Below are positions 20,851-32,600 of a stretch of DNA of 64,000 nucleotides, in pieces; the stretch's first letter is position 1; the number at the start of each line of letters is the position of its first letter. The notes beneath the pieces are model-generated. The model was not told the origin of the DNA. It made no database searches and saw nothing but the letters and a program-made list of their open reading frames with translations. Source of the stretch: Liolophura sinensis (lineage: Eukaryota; Mollusca; Polyplacophora; Chitonida; Chitonidae); contig NC_088302.1 in the NCBI RefSeq assembly GCF_032854445.1, positions 53,164,046-53,228,045 on the forward strand. The letters are read 5' to 3'. Made by a program: the position numbers and the translations under genes.

Positions 20851-23700
20851 GATATCGGCATTGAGACTTGAATGTTACAATACCGAGTACCCGTACTGTG
20901 GTATTATCACCGAGCCGCTATCCATAAATTGCTGGTTGGGAAGCTAGCAGGAATGTGGCTCGATGATTACAAAATAAATCCAGAAGACAGTGTTGTAACA
21001 CAACAACAACTATGTACAATTTATTAATGGTAGGATTATTCCAATACAACTGATTAAATAACATGAGATAGGCTCCCTAATGCTAGGCAGAACACACTCT
21101 GGATTTGCAGTGTACGAGTGCACAAACCTACTAATGTGACAGTAAGTTCCTATCTGCCTTACCAAGTTAAGGTAAGGCCTTAGACTAAATCAAACATCTC
21201 AATCAAACAAATCACCTGTTCTCTTACTCACTTGACAAGTACCTGACACGCTCTGTCTTGCTAGACAGGCAGATGAAAGGGAGTTACGGGATTAGAGTAT
21301 CAAAACGTCTGCCGGCCCAGGCTGTGAGATTAATAAACAATAGGTCTACTAGTCCAAGCCAAATCAGGTGCATGGCCTGGCTCATCGGCAGACCTATCAG
21401 TGGGCTGACACACAATTACCAGATTATTGCAAGGGACATAGTAAATACAATGTTGACATTAAGACAATATGACACAGATCCCATATGTCATGTTATACGA
21501 TCCCATACGTTATGTCAGATGATGACATAAGTTGGCCCGTTTGCTGCATCGTCAAAGGTTATGTTGTTGACCAAAAAGCCTATTGCTCTCTGAAATAAGC
21601 ACCTCCTATGCATCTCCATTGGAGTTAAAAGAGCCACAGATAACTCTGATGGTGAACCTTATATTTGGACCTTTTTCTGGACAACAGTCTCCTCTCACGT
21701 GACATGGCAAAAGGGGTAACCTTTATTTATTTAGTAATATACCAAAGGGACCAGTCTACGGAGTATATATTTGCAAGATCCTCTGTAAAATGTGTTCTTT
21801 TAAAATTCATGACCTTCCCTAGAATATCCAACGTCTTCTGTGCATCGCTGAAAACTGCTGACTGCTTCTCTTTTACATGTTACCAGCTGAATTTACTATT
21901 TACATATACATGTACTAGTATATTGAATATTTATTTCATACTTCTCTGGGAACTGGTGTTCGTGGTTGTTTTGGAAATGAGTCTCGAGAGTGTGTACGAT
22001 ATAACATTCTCCCGTGGTCTCCCGTGGAGTATAGTATACATCGTAATTGTGCATTAAAGTGAGATGCGACATTAAGGAGCCTATGCATGGATTTTAGCAG
22101 CCTGAGTGTGCTATATCTGTGTATATGAAATTTATAGCTAGCTGCTTGAATAAGTCCAATGAAAGTTTTAGAACGTGTATTGCGATCCATTTGGACACGC
22201 GGTGGTCAGCCATGATGTAATTCATTGACAACTTTTCTAATGAAATAAGCAAACATTCTGTCTAACTCTACATAATTTACTTTTTTTCCTGGTTTTGAAT
22301 TTGACTCTGTAAAAAGAGAAAAAGTTGAAATACATAGACTGCATACTTACGTGACTAATCAGAGTGATGATTTCTAAACCAGTGTGTATGACAGCGTTCA
22401 CATCTAACATACAGCCTTAGCTATGCCAATGTCATACTCAGAATCTTCAATGGTAAAATAGTCCAACTAGGCCTGAACAACCCGCAAATGTGTCATCGCC
22501 AAATGCAATGCCTATATAAAGACAAATATTATGTTCTTTCCACGAATGTCTAAGACTGTACTGACATCCCGTGATTTTCACTGATGGGACACATATAGAC
22601 TACATATAGACTACAAGCAAAAGTTTCGTATTCTATTGAACCTATCGTGTTACATGATGAGCTCAACAGATACCCGTCTGTCCTCAGATCGGATGTCACC
22701 AAGACAATGACTACGATGTATATGGGTGGGATTTAATGTGCGTGATAACCATTTCGACTAAGGCAAACAAGACACTTAATATGCAGTCATGTAGATAGGT
22801 ACCATACGTAGCATAATGGGTTGACAACCTAGGCCCCCCTATATTAGCACAATTTATTTATTTATTAGAAAAGTTGCTTATTAACGCCATACTAACAAAA
22901 AAATTCACTTATACAAAGGCGATTATGTGGATGGAGGACAAATCAACCATCAACCTTGCTGACGAACTTTCCCACGTGACAATATATTCACACCATATTG
23001 ATGGAAGACAAGTCGCCTTGATTAACAAACGTTATACTGCGCAAACAGACCCACACATGCACACGGGCGCAGTAAACTAGTAGTGACAGTGAGCTGTCCC
23101 TGCCCAAAACTATCTGAACAGAAAAACAATCCTCGAATCAAATTCAATTCACGCTCCTTTGTCCCTCTAATAAAAACTTTGAGAGATAATAAAATAAATC
23201 AAAACTTTATTTTATTTCTTTGCATTTACGCCGGCTGTCTGGTTTAGTGGATCAGGAAGACGAGGGGAGAATTCACGTACATACATAGGCTATAAATGAC
23301 GTAAAATTTCGACGATCACAAAGCTGTTTATTTTGTTTCTGAGAGCTCTATTGACCTTTGAACAGTAGGATATCCTACTAGAGAAATGTATGATAAATCC
23401 TCAAAAGCAATATTTTATATTTATTTTGGGTGAAATTGCAGGTTATTTTCCGTACTTGATCATGTATAATCTACGTAGCAGAACTTCACAAACTCTACGG
23501 ATAAGGTAATGGGAGATGAATTAGAACGTGTGACCTCGTTTTTTGTCCAGAAATCTTTAATACTATGATATTTTCACAACCTCAGATTCTAGACGCCTTG
23601 GTTCAATCTTAAAACCGGTCATATCACACATTAAAAGAAAAAACATTACCAGACCACATTTATATTTGAATCGATAAAGTATCCAATATAAAGTTTAATA
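20851..23700. other. Gene-poor intergenic region
   Basis: No supported gene. The segment 20950-21700 has the even base composition of an old dispersed repeat but no recognisable protein. Open frames at 21258-21530 and 21665-22057 have no domain. A TTTATTTATTTATTAG run at 22855-22870 followed by TTAACGCCATACTAAC looks like a SINE tail in minus orientation. The plus-strand frame at 22874-23080 overlaps it. Confidence 0.4.
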
Positions 23701-23769
23701 AGCGTACTATTTTGCTTTTGTGATCTTACGAAACTGAGATATTTGAGCTCTTGTTCGAAAGGGCCGCCA

Positions 23770-23960
23770 TGTTATCAGTTTTAACCAATCAGGTGCGAGT
23801 TATTTCTCTAAACCGAGAACACAGCTGTGTCCGCTCACGTCAACCGATCCATGTTTTGCCTGCTAACAGTATGAGCGCGTGGTACGAATGGCGCGGCATC
23901 GTGTTTTCGGTTTCTCCACATTAAAAGTTTATTTATAGTTACCAAGCATGTGAGAACAAA
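23770..23960 (+). promoter_or_regulatory. Possible promoter of the exon at 23961
   Basis: Contains a CCAAT box (AACCAATCAGG, about 23784-23794), a GC-richer stretch with GCGCG dinucleotides, and TTTATTTATAG about 25 bp before the ATG. It stands out against AT-rich surroundings. The inference is moderate at best. Confidence 0.35.
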
Positions 23961-24011
23961 ATGGCTGTGGCCGTAAAGGTCTCTTTCCATCCATCTACCG
24001 AAATAAATAAG
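23961..24011 (+). CDS. Candidate first coding exon of an unknown gene
   Basis: ATG in good context (CAAAATGG) opens 17 codons, MAVAVKVSFHPSTEINK, ending exactly at a consensus-like donor, AATAAG|GTAAAA, in phase 0. It is preceded by a CCAAT-containing GC-richer segment. I found no matching downstream exon before the convergent coiled-coil gene begins at 25028. Either the gene continues inside that gene's introns or this is a chance arrangement. No family recognised. Confidence 0.3.
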
Positions 24012-25027
24012 GTAAAATTAATTGATTTCTTTTATTTCAACAAGGGCCATCAACGCATATGGTATCCTCCCGATTCCGTTATCATCTAAATGAGATGATT
24101 TTTCTACCATTGTTCTTTATACGACTTAGTGCTTCTAAAAAGAAGATGGTATAAAAATTAAACCGAATGCCTATCATATCTCAAATTTGATGACATTAGG
24201 AAAATCTCAAGCGACCCATGAACCTCTTTTCTAAGGTTATATTTAATAAAACTAAAGTGTGCCTTGAGATAGAAACTCCGTATTTTCATCAAAGGTAGTG
24301 TATTAACAGGTACCTGCTTAACAATGGGTTTAGTAATAACCTTGTACATAACATGGAAGCCGTATGGTTGCTGATTAATTCAATAAATGAAATATTGATA
24401 TTTACTGAAGGAAAATTCCCCTTCTGACGTGACCAACACCTGGCAGAAACTAGTTTACAGCTGTATGGTTTAAAGTTCACAAACCAATACGGGATAACAG
24501 TGAATAAACTGAGATCTAAATGATACTGAAGAAAGAACTGATACAGAGAAAATTGATTTTAGTCAAAAATAATTTAATGGGTAGTCCTGATAGGTACTGT
24601 GGTTTATTTAAACATGTCAGTTTCTCTAAGAGCCCAAAAACATAGAAAACTGCATCTTAAATTACTTGCATAATATTGACTTGATTGATCCCATTTGTGT
24701 GGTCCAGCACTTGAGATTACATTACTTTTACCATCAATGTCAGTTTCGTGGCCTCATCTGGAGAAAAAAAAACTGCTGGTTTTAGGTTTCAAGAACACTG
24801 GGTAGCATACATAAACCAATAAGTCCCTTTCTTACACTTGACCACCAAGGCCATACAGAATTTGTACCATCTCCAGGAATATCAGTACCTCTCGCCTACT
24901 GTATGGTGCATAACTGTTGGATTTAGGAAGGAATACTACCCATCGCTGGAGCATGGCAGGCAAGTGAGCGACCGGTGTACACATTAAACACCTGATCCTG
25001 ACGAAAACTCTCCAGTAAGAGATCAGA
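24012..25027. other. 3' flank of the coiled-coil gene, nothing else recognised
   Basis: Presumably holds the minus-strand 3' UTR of the coiled-coil gene on its right side. Open frames at 24158-25050 show no coding signal. Confidence 0.4.
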
Positions 25028-28000
25028 TTACATATCACAGTCACTGTCAATAAAAGTGTTCAGTTTTGTCCCTGGTTTGTCATCAACATCAACAATATCC
25101 ATCCTTTGTTTCAGAGCAAACTTTTTCTTCCGCTTGGCTGTCAGTGAGTTGGTCTTTGGTTCAGTATCACTGTTCCAGTTGTCCATATGTAGAGGTTTCA
25201 TCCTGCTTGAGGGTGGGGGTTTGCCCTGGATGTGGCTCGCAGGGGCACTACACACCTTCTCCTGTTCCAACTGCAGACAACTATCTGAATCAGCCAGACC
25301 AACAGACAGGCCTGAGACTGTGCTGCTAGATGATATTGGTCTGTCTTTCCTGTATTCTGAGTGGTCGTGAGATTCACCTGGTGACCCTAGCCCTGAGTCT
25401 CGGCTCTGACCAGACGATCCTCGACCTTTATCCTTCATCTCAGAACTAGGTTTACCTGTACCATTCTGTCTTTTCCCTTTGTTTTGCCTCTGAACAATTT
25501 TCATTTCTGCCATTAGTGATTTCAGTTCTGTCATGTCAACATCTTCCTTTTCCTTCTGGTTGACACAATTAATGTGGTCAGCTTTGTTCTTGGATGATTT
25601 TTGCAAAGTTTTGATAGCTTGGTCTCGCTCGCACAGCATCTTCTCCAACTCCTCAATCCTGTCACTTTGTTCATTCAGCTCTTGTGACAGTTCCAGTACT
25701 AACTTAGAACGTCCGTCCTCCTGGGAGTTAGACTCAGCAAAATGAGATTTCGCTCCTTGTGTTCCACATTTATGCAGCTTTTCTATTAAATATAAAACAA
25801 ATCAAATGAAAAAGTATTAGTGAGAAAATCAAAACTGTTTTACTATTTTTTATTGGTGAAAGATCTGATGTTCATAGTTAATAACATTAAACAATCTAGT
25901 CTGAGTACAAGCTCAACTGCCAGACTAAAAGATTGATATACAATGCCATGTGACAGACATAAGGTGTAGCTATTCACCATTCTATATTCACAGTGAAGAA
26001 TGTCAATGAGTTTCATAAGCTGATACATATATGCGTTCTTCATATTTCCAATTTTATTCTACAAGATCGAACCACCATTCTTTTTGACGTCACGATGCTC
26101 ATACATTTTGATGCAATGACTTCAGATTGCAGGCATGCATATTATCTACCTACATTAATGACGTTAAATTTCTGGTCTGTGCAAAATGTGAAGAAAAAAA
26201 ACGCAAATAAATCTTGTCATTACAACACATAGAAAATATAACATTCTTCAAAGATGGAAAAAAATAAATAAAATCAAATGCACCAAATTTTGTTCTAAAA
26301 TTCTGTCCCTCATACCATTTGCTTATGACTTACAAATTATTAGAAAGAAATCATTTTATTTTCTGTGAATACAAAGCATTTGATTTTTTCAAAGTGATTT
26401 TTAGGCCATTGAATCCCTATGTAGACAGTCCTGTCAATACAGTTAAATGTGGGGCCTCTGTGGCTCAGGTGGTTAGCGCGCTAGCGCAGCGTAATGACCC
26501 AGGAGTCTCTCACCAATGTGGTTGCTGTGAGTTCAAGTCCAACTCATGCTGGCTTCCTCTCCGGCCGTACGTGGGAAGGTCCACCAGCAACCTGTGGATG
26601 GTTGTGGGTTTCCCCCAGGCTGTGCCCGCTTTCCTCCCACCTTAACACTGGCCGCTGTCGCATAAGTGAAATATTCTTGAGTATGGTGTAAAACACCAAT
26701 CAAATAAATAAATAAATACAGTTAAATGTATGCCTACAGACTGACTTACCATGAAGACTTGAATTCTCTTCTGTTAAGCGATTAATGACATCCTTCAACT
26801 CAAGCAAATGTATAGAAGTTTCTTGTTTTGCCTCTGCTAATCGCATTGATAGAAATCTGACCTTTTTCTTATGCTTGACTCGCTACAACAAAACCAATAT
26901 CAGGCTTTAAGGATGTGCATCACTACAATAAAGATATTCAGTTCACACAAAACTTTTAACATTACTATTTTTATACTGAATTTAAAATCAGTAAGGTTTC
27001 TATCCAAACTTGTAAATTATGACGTTCATGTGCTACATGTATAATCCATAGAGGGTGCAAACCTGAATAACTGGTATAAAGCAAGCTACACACATGGGCC
27101 CAAACCTACTGAGGTTTCTGCTGTGCTGCAGCAGCACCTACATAAAACAGTTGGGTATTACCTGGCTGTTTTATTACCTTATATTTTCAACTGTTTCACA
27201 TGTTTTAAGGAAAACTTTGATTTATCTACCTTAATATTGTTTGGTTATGGTGATAATGTATGTCTTGTTGATATTTGCCAATATCAGGGCTTCATGGGAA
27301 AATATTTTTTTTTTCCTCAAGGCACGCGAATCTCCATAAAATATCCTTGAAACCCCACTAGATACCAACAAAAGGTTGTATAAATACCCACTATCAGGTG
27401 ACCAGAGCTTTCCTGTGAGTATACCCACATATTATGAGGTGAGGACTTACCAGCTTAGTGAGCTCTTCGTGACCAGAAGCTGTTTCATGCTCTAACTGCC
27501 TGATGTACTGATCTTTGGCATGTAACGTTTCTTCACAATTGCTCTTCTGGCTGGCCAGCTGGTGCTGCGTGTTAAGGTACTCTATCTGACCTTCTAGTAA
27601 GTGGATACGGTCCAGTAAGTCAAGCTTCTCACTTTCTGTGGCTGCTAACTGAAAGCAAAGTAGGGTACACCCATTGCAATAAGCAATTAAGAGTAATAAG
27701 CCTGATCATAATCTGTTGACTTTGAACAGAACAGCAGAATTTAGGGCAATGGTTAGTTAAGACCTAATATTTTCTGCACACATTAGTCAAGTCCATGATG
27801 ACTATTTGACAGCACTGGATAACAGGTATAACGCTTAACTCAGCTGACAAATATCAAGAAACAAGGTTTATTTATGTAGTCAGCTAAACCGATAATGATA
27901 CAATGTATGATAGTTTGTGTGTTCTTATAAATATATCTGCAACTCCCAAACATTAACACAAATATTCTTCATAATTAGATTTTGCATATTTGAAAATAAC

Positions 28001-29439
28001 AGTGTTTGCCACCATGCATGCATAAGCCCTCTTGTTGTTGGATAAGAAACATATAGTAGGTACATGTGTCAACCCTAATGCCAAAAAAAAATATGTGCAT
28101 AAAAATATATATTGTGATTGAACCAATCCACAAAGAGAATACAGAAGGGTACTTTAATTTTTTTCTGCTGTCACAGTATAGTGTTTTTATTTATTTACTT
28201 GATTGTTTTTTTTTACACCAAACTAAAGAACAGATAGTGCTTTTAAAGTAAGCTTGAAAATTAATTATGCACAATATCAACATTTTACTTCTGCAGTGCA
28301 ATCGAAACAGAGAGCTATACTGATCCCTTTTTGTTGTAAGCTATTTAGCTGGTCATTTTACAATAACCACAACTGGTGTTGGTTTAGAGTCTTAACACAA
28401 ATCCAACCCATCCATGTACAAAGTACCAACAGGGCAATGTGAACAAAGAGGAAAAAAACAAAAACTTAAAAATGGTACATAGTCAAGTATTGGAGATGGC
28501 AAAAAACTACAGTTACCTCAAAACAAAACCTGTTTTATGTTTATGGTGACCAATCCATATTCTCTGACTAAAATATATTTCTAATTCTAAAGTTCAAATC
28601 TTGCAACTGCCAAGTCCATGCTCCTATGCTATACGTATATGACATACCTGTTTCTTAAGATCTGCCAGCATCTGTTTTTGTTCTGCTGCATCACCATTCT
28701 GAAACAAATGTATAATGGAAAGATGCCTTTTACTAAGATGACTTCCATTCTAAGGGTAGCAGGGCCTCAGTTGTTCATTAGATGATTGCAAAAAATAATG
28801 GAGGAATCTGTAAAACTTCATGTTAAAACCTTACTGACCTTTGTTTTATCACAGTCCTCAGTGCATGGAGATAAAGGTCTTTGAACCTTTTGCCTGAAAA
28901 GGAAAAAAAAGACTCATTAGATTAGTGTGCCTTTCGTGTTAAATCCTATATTAAAATGGAAAAAACATAAACGTTTCTAGTCCTTTATACCTACACCGTT
29001 TTGTACCTATATCAATTTGTACCCTTGACATTTCATACTCAAGACGCATCAAAGACGGTAGCGGTACTTATTTTGTCCTTGTAGTGAATCTGGGATTAAG
29101 ATAGGCGTCTATCTTGACCCCAGATTGAATGCACTGAATATATAACGTCTAATCGTGTTTAAGACATTTAACATTTGTACGCAAAAATGGATAAACAATC
29201 GAAGATCTGGAAAATGCAGAGCGAGAGAAATCAATCTTAATAAGAGATTCGCAAAAAACAATAACAAGTACTTGCTGTACAACAACAACATCATCAACAA
29301 CACACGTTTAGGTTTATTTCGACATTTCTTAGTTTATCCCGTACCTTTCTATGGACTTTCCCTTTATTTCTGTATCGTTATTGCGGTTTGAACTCTGGAT
29401 CTGAATATTTTTTACAGAACTACTGGCTCCAGCACCCAT
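25028..29439 (-). CDS. Coiled-coil protein with N-myristoylation-type start (six exons, 428 aa)
   Basis: Exons on the minus strand: 29439-29345, 28893-28839, 28698-28648, 27648-27451, 26882-26750 and 25782-25028. All join in frame with AG/GT. The start MGAGASSSV has glycine 2 and serine 6, the pattern for N-myristoylation and membrane attachment. Residues about 50-255 are rich in Glu, Lys, Gln and Leu with heptads (LDLLDRIHLLEGQIEYL; RIEELEKMLCERDQAI) and should form a long coiled coil. Residues about 265-345 are Ser/Gly-rich and probably disordered (SRDSGLGSPGESHDHS). A basic run, KRKKKFALKQR (about 394-404), precedes an acidic C-terminus. I do not recognise the family. It starts head-to-head with FBXO22 241 bp away. 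Long coiled coils are easily confused with one another, so I assign no function. Confidence 0.85.
26451..26729 (+). mobile_element. tRNA-derived SINE in an intron of the coiled-coil gene
   Basis: Body 26451-26715, flanked by ATACAGTTAAATGT at 26437-26450 and 26716-26729 (14-bp duplication). It starts GGGGCCTCTGTGGCTCAGGT, has B-box-like GAGTTCAAGTCC, and ends CACCAATCAAATAAATAAAT. It is inserted antisense to the host gene, and its 3' end lies about 20-35 bp from the exon 5 donor at 26750. Confidence 0.9.
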
Positions 29440-29680
29440 TTTATCACTCTATTTGATCGTCTTCATAGCACAAGTCCCTCGCTGGTGGCAGCCATGATGC
29501 ATTTTAGCATCGTCGGTTGTCCAGGTAACGACGAAAGGTTACTGTAAAAAGTGTGAAAAATTCTCAACAGACATAATGAAACAATTTGGCATGGCACTTA
29601 TCCGTGTGTATTGTTATACGAAAAATAAATAAAGCGAATTATTTTTCGAAAATATTGATCATGTGATCAAAACAGACAAA
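29440..29680. promoter_or_regulatory. Shared (bidirectional) promoter region
   Basis: Only 241 bp separate the ATG of the coiled-coil gene (minus, 29439) from that of FBXO22 (plus, 29681). No TATA box is evident at a standard distance on either side. Both starts are in a locally GC-richer stretch. Head-to-head spacing under 1 kb is the usual definition of a bidirectional promoter. Shared control is inferred. Confidence 0.7.
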
Positions 29681-32600
29681 ATGGCGGAAATGACAGAGGG
29701 ACGCGTGGGGAGTTCAGCGAACAACACTGACGATATTTCGGACATATCAGCAGTGGTGTTGGCTGGAAACTTCCCACTGGTTGTTAAGCACATTCTCTCT
29801 TTTTTGCCCGCTAAACAGTTGAACACTGCTGCTAGGTTGGTATTATAAATTAAATTTTGTAGGACACATGCGATGTGTGCCGCGAAATCTTTCTCAGTTT
29901 CTGACCTCGACATTGTTTATGTGACTGGCGTGCTTGACGGTACAGGCCTTTGGCTTGTGAATAGACTGATTTCCCTTTTTTTTTTTAGCAACGGTTACCC
30001 GTCCTCAGCTTTACTGTGGTGTTCTCACTGACATCTAGTCCGAGATTGCTCTGACGTTGGGTTCGACAAAATTTTGTTTGGCCAAAGATGACCGCAAACA
30101 AACTTCAGGGCATGCTCCATTTGATGCAGTTGCACAGGCGCTTTGTCGCTACGTCTCAGACAAAAATTACTAGTACCCATCAAATAAGTCCCAGTCGCCC
30201 TAAGGTTTTTAAACAAAGCGCACTCTGACGAAGGTTTGAGGCCATGTTTGCCAAACGAAAGTTAGCCAAATTTAACATCATCAGAAACTGTCATCGTAGA
30301 AGAGAAAATGAAACGAAAGACTTGACCCGAAAACAATGTAGCCCAATATCTATTGTTTGAAGTTGCCACACAAATGCACCACCCCCACCGTGGCCAGTTC
30401 TTGGCAGTAGTTTGCTTGCATGCAGATGTCATACAGTTTATACCTCTAAGTGAATTAGGGGCCTCCGTGGCTCAGTCGATTAGCGCACTAGCGCAGCGTA
30501 GTGACCCAGAAGCCTCTCACCAATGTGGTCGCTGTGAGTTCAAGACCAGCTCATGCTGGATTCCTCTCCGTCCGTATGTGGGAAGGTCTGCCTACAACCT
30601 GCGGATGGTCGTGGGTTTCCCCCGGGCTGTGCGCGGTTTCCACCCACCATAATGCTGGCCGCCGTCGTATAAGTGAAATATTCTTGAGTACGGCGTAAAA
30701 CACCAATCAAATAAATAAATCAAATCTAAGTGAATCAACCAGGCAAAAGTAACAATGGAGAGTGATAATATAAACATTCTTGTGTTGAACTAAGTTGCAA
30801 GAGGTCCTCAAGCTGGCTTGTAGACTAGACTGCTTCAGTGGCCAAATGGTTAGACGATCCACCTCAAAGTCAGGAGACCTAGGATCAAAGCCAGGTCGAG
30901 TCATACTAAAGACTTTAAAAGTGGTACTTGTGGCTGCCTCACTTGGAGCTCAGCACTGAGAGGTTAGAGCAAGGAAACATGACTGGTTGGCCAGGTGTGA
31001 GTATAATGTGGCTGAGTGAGGTATTATGTCTGGTGTCTTCCACATGATACTTCTTTGATAGGAGCACTTTGGCGGCATGGGATCGCCCTGCAGCAAGAAG
31101 ACATAACACATACACGCACGCCTAATGACTCCTCGTCATCATATGAAAAATTGTTAAACTGAAAGATAGTTCCTGACTAATGTTTATGTTCACTAAAAGA
31201 CTACCATTCAAAGTATCTCAAACCGGCATTATCTCCATTACCAAGGGCAAGGTGATGCCATGTTTACTCTAGCTCTCTACTGTTGAAGGTATTTCTCACA
31301 TAATAGTCTAAGCAGAGCTTAGATAAAAGTTGTGGACTTCGGCAATGAAGGTTCAAATGATACATATAGTTTTCTCAGAAATTGGATATACTGGAAAAAT
31401 ATTTCTTACACTGCTTGAACTGTTGACATAGTAGGCCTACTATTTCACTTTCATGGGACTCCAGAACTCCTTATTTAAATAGCGTAGCTGAAGGTTTACG
31501 CCCATGGTATTCCTGGTTCAGGTCGTAGCCTCCTGAGGGGTTGTACTGGTGATCTTGACCCTATTAAATGTTTCCAAAATTACAATAGGACTGTTATACA
31601 ACTAGATTTATGCTCAATTCTGAAACAAATGGAAATAAATCTAAGCACCTCTAAGACTGATCTAGGCATTCAACTGTCACTGGATTTTATGCTTCAGTTT
31701 TGTAGTGCTTGCTTCTAAGATGAGAGCAGTGCTGACCTAGTTATCGTGGACATCAGAGAAAGCACCTCAGCTTGAATACTGTGTTTCAGTATTTTACTGT
31801 ATTTTATGAAAGAAAACAGAAAAAATATCCCTTGTATAGGAGAAAGACGAATGAGTAAATTTAAATTCTTCAGTTGTCATAAATTCAAAGAAAAAGAATT
31901 ATATCATAAGATTTAATTGGTTGAAAGAATTGTCCTGTGAGATGCCTCCTTCTCATTCCCATACACCTTGAGTATCCCTGTATGAATTTTGCACTCACCC
32001 TGATATTTGTTATTTGGAAACTGCTGACTAAACGCTAAAATGAATGACAAAAAATGTATGTGGGGAGATGAATGCAGTTTGGGCCGAGACGGTATATGCT
32101 ACTGTCTGCCTTAATTTATAATACCATTGTTGAATTGTTGTAAATTAACTGATTTTGCATCTATGTCGGTGCCTAAATGATACAGTCCTGTCCCACAACG
32201 CTTTGTGAAATAGCCCTTCTGCTTCGTGTAACTAAATCCTTGTGAACGAGCTCAAAATGATGTCCTATGCAGTAGTTCTGTGTTATCATATGTCACTTCA
32301 AAGAGTGAATGGGTAAAGGCTACGTCAGAGCTTAGGCCACACAATCTGATTAGCAAGATGTTTGATTGGATAAAGTTTTCAACATGGTCGCTTAAACTTA
32401 CACCAGCCATTTGTGCAGTATTGTTGTTTTGTTCTACATGTTAGTTGGTGAAATCACATTAAAGTAATAAAGTATGATACTTTTTACAAAGCTTGAGTAT
32501 CCTGCCTTTGATTGATATATGTTGTAGCGAGGTGATGTCTTGTCCTTTAAGTACGACATTAAACCCCCAGCATACATACATATTAATATGGCATGTTCAT

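Noticed and set aside
20181-20861. 226-, 198- and 128-residue overlapping minus-strand frames
   Set aside because: All three frames encode the same peptide series because the 37-bp period rotates through frames; this is a non-coding tandem repeat.
21258-21530. 90-residue plus-strand frame
   Set aside because: Composition and phrases do not match a known family; it sits in what looks like old repeat-derived DNA, so no gene is called.
30353-30652. 99-residue plus-strand frame in FBXO22 intron 1
   Set aside because: Translated SINE sequence; the same peptide appears at the related SINE at 26451.
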